Positions 1 to 5,276 of a DNA stretch of 6,821 nucleotides are shown here, one piece after another. The DNA comes from Thermoplasmata archaeon (lineage in GTDB: Archaea > Thermoplasmatota > Thermoplasmata > Lutacidiplasmatales > UBA184). Location of the stretch: NCBI GenBank assembly GCA_021792485.1, contig JAJYUO010000066.1, forward strand, positions 1-6,821, written 5' to 3'. The notes under the pieces are model-generated. The model ran no database searches. It was not told where the DNA came from and worked only from the letters and a program-made list of their open reading frames with translations. The translations under genes and the position numbers were made by a program. Positions within the stretch are counted from its first letter, which is position 1; each line of letters begins with the position of its first letter.

Positions 1-100
1 CCGGGAGCAAGCCCTAAGGGACGGTGTGAGGAGGTTCCCCGACCGTCGAGGAGAGCGCGCAGTCGAATGCTGCCGAGAACAGAAAGGGGCTTACTCCCAC
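1..100 (+). ncRNA. rnpB: RNase P RNA, 3' portion (5' part lies outside the window)
   Basis: This is the catalytic RNA of ribonuclease P, which matures the 5' ends of tRNAs. Three conserved blocks of the family occur in the right order: GGAGCAAG followed by CCCTAAGGG at 4-20, matching the E. coli stretch GGAGCAAGGCC...AUAGGG; a block at 61-74 (AGTCGAATGCTGCC) resembling conserved region IV (AGAUGAAUGACUGUC); and ACAGAA (79-84) then GGCTTAC (88-94), the near-universal 3' strand of the P4 core. Between them ACGGT (21-25) can pair with ACCGT (42-46), giving the expected peripheral hairpin. The 5' half and its P1 strand are missing, so the exact 3' end (about 95-105) cannot be fixed by pairing. 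The order of the motifs sets the plus strand. The conserved-block matches are seen directly; membership of the archaeal type is inferred from the rest of the window. Confidence 0.87.
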
Positions 101-128
101 CACCTGGCCCGGCCGTCGGGAAAACGGA

Positions 129-169
129 GGTCGGGTTGCCGCGAAAGTGCCCCTTTCGCGGCAGCGACC
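129..169 (+). other. Long stable hairpin downstream of RNase P RNA
   Basis: A perfect 11-bp stem is formed by TGCCGCGAAAG (137-147) and CTTTCGCGGCA (153-163) around the loop TGCCC (148-152). A second 5-bp stem, GGTCG (129-133) with CGACC (165-169), extends it across a small internal loop. No T tract follows, so it is not a classical archaeal poly-U terminator. It may protect or define the 3' end of the RNase P transcript, belong to another small RNA, or be a factor-dependent stop. The pairing is certain; the role is not known. Confidence 0.55.
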
Positions 170-350
170 GTCTCATGGCCGGACCGCTGAGCAACTACGC
201 CGTTCGATAGAGCGCGCCGTCCTAGGCGCAACCTCTTCGGCCCTGGGCGCGCCTGGGGCCCGACCGTCTTCTTTGCTCTCCGTCGCCGAGTAGAGGCCCA
301 AGTTGGCCGGGGAGACCGACTCGGAAGGGGGAACCGGCTGCGTCCCGAAA
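170..350. other. Intergenic stretch without a supported gene
   Basis: Between the hairpin and the chrB promoter I find no convincing gene on either strand. Open frames on the minus strand here have arginine- and proline-rich low-complexity composition, typical of GC-rich shadow frames. A possible weak hairpin pairs GCGCGCC (212-218) with GGCGCGC (246-252) across a 27-base loop. No tRNA fold was found. Confidence 0.5.
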
Positions 351-366
351 TGTAACAAGCGTTACA
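351..366. promoter_or_regulatory. Perfect inverted repeat, candidate operator
   Basis: TGTAAC-AAGC-GTTACA is a perfect 6-4-6 dyad in an AT-richer island, 38 bases before the first chrB-type start codon. It directly abuts the TATA-like box, so a bound dimeric regulator would block or alter access of TFB and TBP. No second copy was found in the window. The regulator is unknown; the ChrB N-domain protein encoded downstream is one candidate, and a separate ArsR- or DtxR-like protein encoded elsewhere is another. Confidence 0.55.
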
Positions 367-373
367 GATATAC
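366..373 (+). promoter_or_regulatory. TATA-like box for the chrB-type block
   Basis: AGATATAC is the most AT-rich octamer in this GC-rich leader. Its centre lies about 35 bases before the ATG at 405. Archaeal TATA boxes sit roughly 25-27 bases before the transcription start, so transcription would begin near 396 and give a leader of only about ten bases. The first gene also lacks a clear Shine-Dalgarno sequence, which agrees with leaderless-style expression. Confidence 0.45.
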
Positions 374-404
374 CTCCTCGCCGACTTCCCCCCTTGAGAA
401 GCTC

Positions 405-869
405 ATGAAGTGGGTCACACGGGAGAAAGCGCGCGTGGACCGGATCGCCTGTCCTTGGTTGATCCGGAAGTTCGTGGATGCAGGAGCCGAGTTCCGGTAT
501 GTTCCGAAGGAGAAGGTCATGGAGATTGCGAAGGAGCTTGGCGCGATCCCGTTTGATGCACCCGGGGCGGAACTCTATCACTACGAGGAAAACGGCGAGG
601 AGTTCGTCAGCTTCGATGCGATCATCCGGAAGTACCGGCTAAAGGATCCGGCGTTGCTCGAGCTCGCGAAGATCGTTCGAGTAGCCGATGGCGGATCGGG
701 ATCTGCGATCGAGGCCGCCGGACTCGAGGCAGCTGCGACCGGATTCCGCATCATTTCAGAGAACGATCTCGAGAACCAGCGCCTGCAATTTCCGCTCTAC
801 GACGCGCTCTATGCGTACTGCAAGTGGAAGGTCGAAGAGAAGGGAACGCTCGAGCACACGGGGCATTGA
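405..869 (+). CDS. ChrB C-terminal-domain protein (chromate resistance family), first copy
   Basis: This 154-residue protein consists almost entirely of the ChrB C-terminal domain (Chrome_Resist/ChrB_C family). Visible hallmarks are an N-terminal MKWVTRE, the block VDRIACPWLIRKFVD at residues 11-25, the GAIPFDAPGAEL block at 46-57, VSFDAIIRKY at 68-77, and the C-terminal LYDALYAYCK at 131-140. In bacteria the domain is usually the second half of ChrB, which is linked to chromate-responsive control and reported as a metal-dependent superoxide-dismutase-like protein; here it stands alone and no N-domain precedes it. The frame stays open upstream to a TTG at 303, but that extension would run through the operator and TATA box and does not look like family sequence, so I chose the ATG at 405. 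The protein should be cytoplasmic, as no signal peptide or membrane segment is seen. A second copy follows after 32 bases. The family is clear; the actual substrate or role in this organism is inferred. Confidence 0.85.
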   Translation: MKWVTREKARVDRIACPWLIRKFVDAGAEFRYVPKEKVMEIAKELGAIPFDAPGAELYHYEENGEEFVSFDAIIRKYRLKDPALLELAKIVRVADGGSGSAIEAAGLEAAATGFRIISENDLENQRLQFPLYDALYAYCKWKVEEKGTLEHTGH

Positions 870-891
870 CCTCCGAGTTCGAACCCCCCCC

Positions 892-897
892 GGAGGG
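892..897 (+). promoter_or_regulatory. Shine-Dalgarno site of the second ChrB-type gene
   Basis: GGAGGG lies four bases before the ATG at 902. This fixes that start over a possible in-frame upstream ATG at 824, whose extra residues overlap the preceding gene and resemble no family. Confidence 0.6.
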
Positions 898-901
898 TCG
901 G

Positions 902-1315
902 ATGAGGTGGGTGATCCATGCTCGGCCCCATGTGGATCGATGTGCGTGCGCATGGTTCGTTCGGCGGTACGTCGACCCCCTTGCTACCTTCGAATTCGTT
1001 CGGCGAGGGGAGGCGATCCCAAAGGGAGCCACCCCGTTCGATGTACCGGGAGCGCGACTCGGGCATCGGGGCCGGAAGGTCTCCTTCGACGCGTTCCTAG
1101 CTGAGTATCCCCAGAACGACGACGCTCTAGAGAGAATCGCCGACCTCGTGCGCGACATCGACCTCGAGGAGTTCCGCCTCCCGGAGTCCCGGGGGTTGGA
1201 CACCCTCCTCTACGGAATTTCGCTCGGCGAGCTCGATGACGCGGTCGTACTGTATCGAACCGCGGCGTTGTTTGACGCTCTGCTCAGGTTCTTCCGGGAA
1301 GAGGCCGGACGGTGA
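902..1315 (+). CDS. ChrB C-terminal-domain protein, second divergent copy
   Basis: This 137-residue protein is a second free-standing ChrB C-terminal domain. It has MRWVIH at the start, VDRCACAWFVRRYVDP at residues 11-26, GATPFDVPGARLGH at 42-55, VSFDAFLAEY at 60-69 and a closing helix around FDALLRF at 124-130. It aligns with the preceding gene over the first 90 or so residues but differs at the core motif (DRCACAW against DRIACPW), has a shorter segment between the two conserved blocks, and has a different C-terminal third. The two are therefore old paralogs and not a recent tandem duplication. Its stop codon overlaps the next GTG start (GTGA, 1312-1315), pointing to translational coupling with the ChrB N-domain gene. 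It is probably cytoplasmic. The extra cysteine in the core motif may alter metal or redox chemistry, which is inference only. Confidence 0.8.
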   Translation: MRWVIHARPHVDRCACAWFVRRYVDPLATFEFVRRGEAIPKGATPFDVPGARLGHRGRKVSFDAFLAEYPQNDDALERIADLVRDIDLEEFRLPESRGLDTLLYGISLGELDDAVVLYRTAALFDALLRFFREEAGR

Positions 1316-1644
1316 ATTCGCTGAGATCTCCGGGACCTCGGCATCTGCTTCTTGTTTTCCGCCTGCCCGAGAACCCATCGCGCTATCGCGTCTCGGTGTG
1401 GCGGCGCTTGCGGCGGTTCGGAGCGCGCGCGGTCCACCGAGCCGTCTTCCTGCTACCTGATACGCCGCTCAACCGGCTTCGCGCAGGGGACCTCGCGCAC
1501 GACGTAGAGATGTGGGGTGGGTTGGCGCTGATCTTCGCGGGAAGCGAACTCGTCTTTCCGATAGCGCACGAGCCCGAATCCCGGGCGGTAATTCCGAGGG
1601 GCGGACGACGAATCCCAAGCCGTCGAAAGGGAGAGCGGAGATGA
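1312..1644 (+). CDS. ChrB N-terminal-domain protein, stand-alone, possibly damaged C-terminus
   Basis: This 110-residue protein matches the N-terminal domain of ChrB (ChrB_N). Signature segments are HLLLVFRLPENPSRYRVSVW (11-30), RRLRRFGARAV (31-41) and FLLPDTP (46-52), followed by an acidic/aromatic stretch to GGLALIFAGSEL (69-80). In classical ChrB this domain is fused ahead of the C-terminal domain and is thought to carry the regulatory, DNA-binding function; here it is a separate gene placed after two C-domain genes. The start is GTG in the GTGA overlap with the upstream stop. From about residue 81 the sequence turns into arginine- and proline-rich residues unlike the family, while peptides that fit the expected tail better (LSDSARARI in one other frame, then FRGADDESQAV in the third) sit in the two alternative frames between 1551 and 1640. 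The C-terminal third may thus be frame-disrupted. Domain identity is fairly sure; the integrity of the gene is not. Confidence 0.65.
   Translation: MNSLRSPGPRHLLLVFRLPENPSRYRVSVWRRLRRFGARAVHRAVFLLPDTPLNRLRAGDLAHDVEMWGGLALIFAGSELVFPIAHEPESRAVIPRGGRRIPSRRKGERR
1637..1640 (+). promoter_or_regulatory. Shine-Dalgarno site of the beta-propeller gene
   Basis: GGAG ends eight bases before the ATG at 1649 and lies inside the end of the preceding reading frame. The ATG at 1641, closer to it, opens a three-codon frame only (M-N-R-stop), so 1649 is preferred. Confidence 0.4.
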
Positions 1645-1648
1645 ACCG

Positions 1649-2558
1649 ATGAAGGAGATCGCCCGGATCGTCCCGCCGCCGCGTCATGCCGATGGCGAAT
1701 TCGACCATGCCGCAGTCAATACGATCGGAGACCGGCTCTACGTCGTCTATCCCTCCAACGACGCGGTGGAGGTCGTGGACCTAGCGACCCGCCGCCGCGC
1801 CGACTCGACACGGGGACTGAGCGGTGTCGCGGGAGTGGGGGTGGACGCTGAGACTCGCCTTCCTTTCCGCTCGAGTCGGGATGAAGATACCGCAAGCCGG
1901 TTCCGCCGGAAGGAAGGGGCTGCCACGAAACTATTTCGGGTTCGGACGGGTGCGCGGCCGAATGGGATCGCGTTCGATCCGGGCCGAGGCATTCCGATGG
2001 TCGTCGGCAACCCGACGGCATACGACGTCGCGCCGACCCTGACGTGGGTAGACGTGCGGGATGGGAGCGTTCGGGGCATGGTCCGCGCTTGGGGCCGGAC
2101 GCGCTGGGCCCCCGGCCATCCCGTGACGGACACATTCGACCGGAACCTCGCCGAGTTGCCTCCGGTCGTGGCGACGCGGGCCGGGACGATTCCCGCGGTC
2201 GCCGCGACCTTCGCGATGGCGGTCCAAGGGCCCCTCGGGTTAGAGCCGGACACGGCCGGCCTCCAGATTTGCTGCGCGTGTGAGGAGGAGGTTCTCGTAT
2301 CGCTCGACCACGAAATGAAGGTGTACCGAGTACTCGTCCCCCTTTGCGGGATCTCCGGACGTGCTCTGGCTCGACCGAACGCGATCCCACCTCTACGGCT
2401 CGATGGGAAAGCCCGGCGGAGTCGATGCGTTCGATCTCGATCCCGTGCGCGCGAGCGCGAGAATCCAGATGGTCAAAGGTGCCCACACGCTGACCGTCGA
2501 CGAGTGCCGGCGCGAGATGCACGTCCTTCTGGCCACGTCGCACAAGGACCTCGTCTGA
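1649..2558 (+). pseudogene. YncE-like beta-propeller protein, frameshifted near 2350
   Basis: The encoded product would be a roughly 300-residue beta-propeller of the YncE/SMP-30-like type. It shows repeated blade pieces such as GDRLYVVYPSNDAVEVVDLATRR (27-49), GARPNGIAFDPGRG (101-114), TLTWVDVRDGSV (130-141) and EVLVSLDHEMKVY (214-226). The frame is coherent to about base 2350 (residues 1-234, ending VPLCG). It then becomes arginine-rich junk, running to a stop at 2605 inside the next gene. The expected next blade continues in the neighbouring frame from 2352: SPDVLWLDRTRSHLYGSMGK, then GGVDAFDLD and GAHTLTVD, ending at a TGA at 2556-2558. Removing one base around 2348-2352 would restore G-SPDV and a complete propeller. 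Several residues usually kept in such blades look replaced (LPFRSSRDEDTASRF where an aliphatic strand is expected), which favours true decay, but a base-calling indel is equally possible. No signal peptide is seen. Such propellers often sit beside ChrB/MFS genes; their molecular role is unknown. Confidence 0.7.
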
Positions 2559-2591
2559 GACGGCCGGGCCGACCGGGGCCAAGCAGCTGTG

Positions 2592-3872
2592 ATGCCGTCC
2601 GCTAGCGGCATGCTCGCTCCCGACGTTCTTGCCGCTGCGGCGGAGGAGGCGCAACGCCGTCGAGACCGTTTCGCATTGACCTTGGCCCGGGCCCTGCGAG
2701 GATTCGGGGCGGGAGCTCTTTCGGTGGTATTCGCCATCGATCTCGCTGCCGGCGGGTACTCCCCGCTCCTAGTCGGCGTGGTTCTGGGCGTGGCGATGGG
2801 AGCTGCCGCCACATGGGCGATCCTGCTCCCCGGCCGGGCGGCCCGGCTCTCGCACCGGGGACTGTTCATTCTCGGAGCCCTCGCCGTCGCCGTCGGGGGA
2901 TTCCTTCTGTGGTACGATTTGGTCAGTCCTTGGACGCTTCTCCCCGCCCTGCTCCTAGGAGGGGTGGTGGCCGGCGGTGCCGACATCAGCCCCCTTGGCG
3001 CGTTGGAGCAGGGGAGTCTCTCGCGTGTCGTGGCCGATTCGAGGCGGACGAGAACGTTCGCGGCATACAACCTTGCCGGGTACGCGGGCACCGCGTTGGG
3101 CGCCCTAGTGGCGGGGCCTCTCACGGCGGTGAGTCTGGTCCTCCCCGGGCTTCCGGCGGGTCCCCGGGACGTGACGTTCCTCCTCTATGGCCTCTTGGGC
3201 CTGGCGCTCGTACCGACGTATCTTCGCCTCTCCGCGCTATCTCCGGCGGAATCCCGCGCGGAGGAACCTCGGCCTCTCTCGCCGGAGCGTCGCGGGCCAG
3301 TTCTACGACTCTCCGGCCTCTTCACCGTCGACGCCTTCGGAGGAGGAATGACGACGAACGCCCTGCTGGCCTACTTCCTCGTGCTTCGCTTCGGAGCCAG
3401 CCCCGACACGATTGGGATCATCCTTTCGGTCGCCAACGTCGCCGCAGGCGTCTCCCTCCTCCTTGTGGTGCCGCTTGCCAACCGGTTCGGCTTGGTCAAC
3501 ACGATGGTGTTCACGCACATCCCCTCGAGCCTCCTGCTCATCTTCTTCGCCTTCACGCCGTCTCTGCTCCTGGCCGGCGTCGTATGGGTCGCACGGGCCA
3601 CTCTATCGCAGATGGATGTCCCGACCCGCCAGTCGTACACGCAAGCCATCGTTCCGCGCGATCAGGGAGCGGCGGCCGCCGGCTACACGACCGCCGCCCG
3701 CAGCGCACAGGCATTGGGATCCCCGGTCTCGGGCGCGCTGTTTGCCGCGGGAGACCCGTGGCTCGCGAGCCCGTTCGTCATCGCCGGGTTGGTCAAGATC
3801 GCCTACGACTTCGCGCTGTATGGCAGCTTTCGCAATCTACGGCCGCCCGAGGAAGCGAAGGGAGATCGATAG
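2592..3872 (+). CDS. MFS transporter, ChrB-associated type
   Basis: This 426-residue integral membrane protein of the major facilitator superfamily has about 12 hydrophobic segments. They lie near residues 36-56, 58-79, 90-108, 115-131, 157-178, 195-212, 241-264, 272-294, 304-320, 323-337, 362-385 and 391-411, with a charged cytoplasmic loop at about 215-238 separating the two six-helix halves. Family-type features are PLGALEQGSLSRVVADSRR (134-152) with AAYNLAGYAG after it, and in the second half LANRFGLVNTMVFTHIPSS (295-313) and MDVPTRQSYTQAIVP (341-355) followed by AAGYTTAARS. It is not a CHR-family (ChrA) permease. By position it may export the compound that the ChrB proteins respond to, perhaps chromate or another oxyanion; this is inference from context. 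Starts at GTG 2589, ATG 2592 and ATG 2610 are all possible and none has a good Shine-Dalgarno sequence; I took the first ATG. It follows the repaired propeller stop by 33 bases, consistent with one transcript. Confidence 0.85.
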   Translation: MPSASGMLAPDVLAAAAEEAQRRRDRFALTLARALRGFGAGALSVVFAIDLAAGGYSPLLVGVVLGVAMGAAATWAILLPGRAARLSHRGLFILGALAVAVGGFLLWYDLVSPWTLLPALLLGGVVAGGADISPLGALEQGSLSRVVADSRRTRTFAAYNLAGYAGTALGALVAGPLTAVSLVLPGLPAGPRDVTFLLYGLLGLALVPTYLRLSALSPAESRAEEPRPLSPERRGPVLRLSGLFTVDAFGGGMTTNALLAYFLVLRFGASPDTIGIILSVANVAAGVSLLLVVPLANRFGLVNTMVFTHIPSSLLLIFFAFTPSLLLAGVVWVARATLSQMDVPTRQSYTQAIVPRDQGAAAAGYTTAARSAQALGSPVSGALFAAGDPWLASPFVIAGLVKIAYDFALYGSFRNLRPPEEAKGDR

Positions 3873-4211
3873 GCGACGCTCCGCCGACGAGGACCGCCCA
3901 CGATCGCGGGCCGTCGGACCGCGCGGTTGTCGGAGCCCCGCTGCGCCGGACGGGTTCGGAGGGATTGTGCGGATCGCCCGTTACTACTCTCTCTTCCTCT
4001 CCCGAATGCGTGCCGACTCCTTCTCCGACGATCTGTGCCGCAATGGGCGGCCCGGGGCGGCCGAGGCGCTGGGGCAGCCCGGCCTACGCGTTCCTAGACA
4101 GTTTTCCGCGCTACGGGCCCATCCGGCCCCGCCGTCGTGCCCGACGGGCTGTCGTTCGAATACCGCCGGTGGATCCGGTACCGGGGAGGGACGGGATCCG
4201 GGGTCGACGCT
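3873..4211. other. Convergent intergenic region without a supported gene
   Basis: These 339 bases separate the converging MFS and EamA genes. All frames lack a clean gene with a start and family-like protein. A pyrimidine run (TACTACTCTCTCTTCCTCTCCC, 3983-4004) could aid transcription termination for the plus-strand block. Peptides of natural-looking composition occur in three successive frames: RYYSLFLSRMRADSFSDDL near 3978-4034, AYAFLDSFPRYGPI near 4082-4123, and PDGLSFEYRRWIRYRGG near 4140-4190. These could be the remains of a frameshifted gene, but I recognise no family and the idea is weak. Confidence 0.35.
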
Positions 4212-5192
4212 CTACTCGAGCTCGTGCGCCGGAGGGTCGGTCTCGGGATCCCGAGCCGATGTCGCCCCGCCCGCGACGCTCGTGCGCGTCGCGGGAAGAG
4301 TCGGGGCGGTGCCGATGAGATAGATGCTGGCGATGACGAGCAGCATCCCGGCGATCTCGGGCTCGGTGAACCGCTCGTGAAAGACGATCGAGGCGGCGAT
4401 CACGGTGATCATCGGGACGAGGAACGTGTACGCCGAGAGCGTCGCGGCTCGGATTCGGGAGAGGAGGCGGTACCAGACGATGTAGGCGTATCCGGTGCCG
4501 ATGATCCCGAGCCAGACGAGCGCCACGAAGAACATCGGCGAAGGCGCGGGAAGCGTAGAACCGTCGACCGCGAGCGCGGCCAGGAGGAGCGCGACGGCGC
4601 CTCCGGCCATCTGGTATGCGTTCGCTTCGCTCATCTCCCGCGTACTGGGAAAGCGACGTTGCATCGCGACGGTCCCGGCGGCCCAGAGGATCGCCGCGGC
4701 GAGGAGTTCTCCGAGGGAGACCGGGGCTATCGCTCCGGCTCCTTGGGACCAAGGTTGCGATATGAGCACCACACCGGCGAAACCGACCCCAATGGCGAGC
4801 CAATGACGCCCGGAAAGAGGATGGCGAAGAACCCACGGGGAGAGCAGCGCGACCCAGAGCGGGAACGTGTAGATGAGGACCGCGGTCTCGCCGGCAGGGA
4901 CCGAGACCGCCGCGTAGAACCAGAGGCCGAGAAAGCCCGCCGTGGTGGGCAAGCCGATGATCAACGCGTCGCGACGTCCGGCCGCATCCAGCGCCCGCCG
5001 GTGCCGGGTCGCACCGAGGACGGAGAACACGACGATCGCGCCGACCGCCGCTCGGAGCCCGGCCAGCCACAGCGGACTGGCGTAGTCGAGGCCCACGACG
5101 ACGAAGATGTAGTTGATGCCCCAGGCCACGCTCATGGTGAGGAACAGCACGGCGGATGCCCCGGCCGACGACCCATCGCTCGATCGTTCCAT
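4212..5192 (-). CDS. EamA/DMT-family transporter
   Basis: This 326-residue integral membrane protein of the drug/metabolite transporter superfamily has the typical ten helices made of two EamA repeats. Repeat one starts at about residues 12-33 (LFLTMSVAWGINYIFVVVGL), includes LRAAVGAIVVFSVL (46-59) and the PLWVALLSPWVL helix (111-122), and ends with GFAGVVLISQP. Repeat two starts at GELLAAAILWAAGTVAMQRR (161-180) and includes YAYIVWYRLLSRIRAATLSA (235-254) and FLVPMITVIAASIVFHERF (257-275), where HER replaces the common GE before the last helix, IAGMLLVIASIYLIG. The C-terminus is a polar tail of about 30 residues. The substrate cannot be deduced; relatives export amino acids, nucleotides or drugs. 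I chose ATG at 5192 because it lies well after the shared promoter box; an in-frame GTG at 5228 would add 12 residues without family character. The gene is divergent from pyrB. Confidence 0.85.
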   Translation of the reverse strand: MERSSDGSSAGASAVLFLTMSVAWGINYIFVVVGLDYASPLWLAGLRAAVGAIVVFSVLGATRHRRALDAAGRRDALIIGLPTTAGFLGLWFYAAVSVPAGETAVLIYTFPLWVALLSPWVLRHPLSGRHWLAIGVGFAGVVLISQPWSQGAGAIAPVSLGELLAAAILWAAGTVAMQRRFPSTREMSEANAYQMAGGAVALLLAALAVDGSTLPAPSPMFFVALVWLGIIGTGYAYIVWYRLLSRIRAATLSAYTFLVPMITVIAASIVFHERFTEPEIAGMLLVIASIYLIGTAPTLPATRTSVAGGATSARDPETDPPAHELE

Positions 5193-5243
5193 GGAGGTGA
5201 ACGGACGCTCCTCGGCGGACCCGCGCACCCCTCAAGCGACAAT

Positions 5244-5251
5244 CCTTAAGG
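5244..5251. promoter_or_regulatory. Palindromic TATA-like box between EamA gene and pyrB
   Basis: CCTTAAGG is a perfect 8-base palindrome and the only AT-rich core in the divergent gap. Its centre is about 29 bases before the pyrB ATG at 5277, the distance expected for a leaderless archaeal transcript, and neither candidate pyrB start has a Shine-Dalgarno sequence. Being symmetric, it could also serve the minus-strand EamA gene, giving that gene a leader of roughly 30 bases before the ATG at 5192. This is a prediction from spacing only. Confidence 0.45.
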
Positions 5252-5276
5252 CGTGACGGCCCAATCGCGCGCCCGG

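Noticed and set aside
303..404. Upstream extension of the first ChrB-type gene to a TTG start
   Set aside because: It would place coding sequence over the inverted repeat and TATA-like box, and the residues do not resemble the ChrB family, which begins with the MKWVTRE-type sequence at 405.
4150..4165. GTTCGAAT, resembling a tRNA T-loop
   Set aside because: The flanking bases cannot form the T stem and no acceptor, D or anticodon arms are found on either side.
4171..4223. Cluster of six-base palindromes (GGATCC, GGTACC, GGATCC, GTCGAC, CTCGAG, GAGCTC) resembling a cloning polylinker
   Set aside because: The sites are separated by non-vector sequence, the last two lie at the end of the EamA coding region, and no vector backbone flanks them; chance in GC-rich DNA is sufficient.
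2813..4318. Long plus-strand open frame overlapping the MFS gene (501 codons)
   Set aside because: It is arginine-, proline- and serine-rich without domains or membrane segments, while the overlapping frame gives a textbook MFS protein; it is a GC-driven shadow.
4137..5249. Plus-strand open frame opposite the EamA gene (370 codons)
   Set aside because: It is highly charged and repetitive in composition (R, G, E, D rich), as expected for the antisense of a membrane protein gene; only its first 25 residues look natural and are noted as a weak finding.
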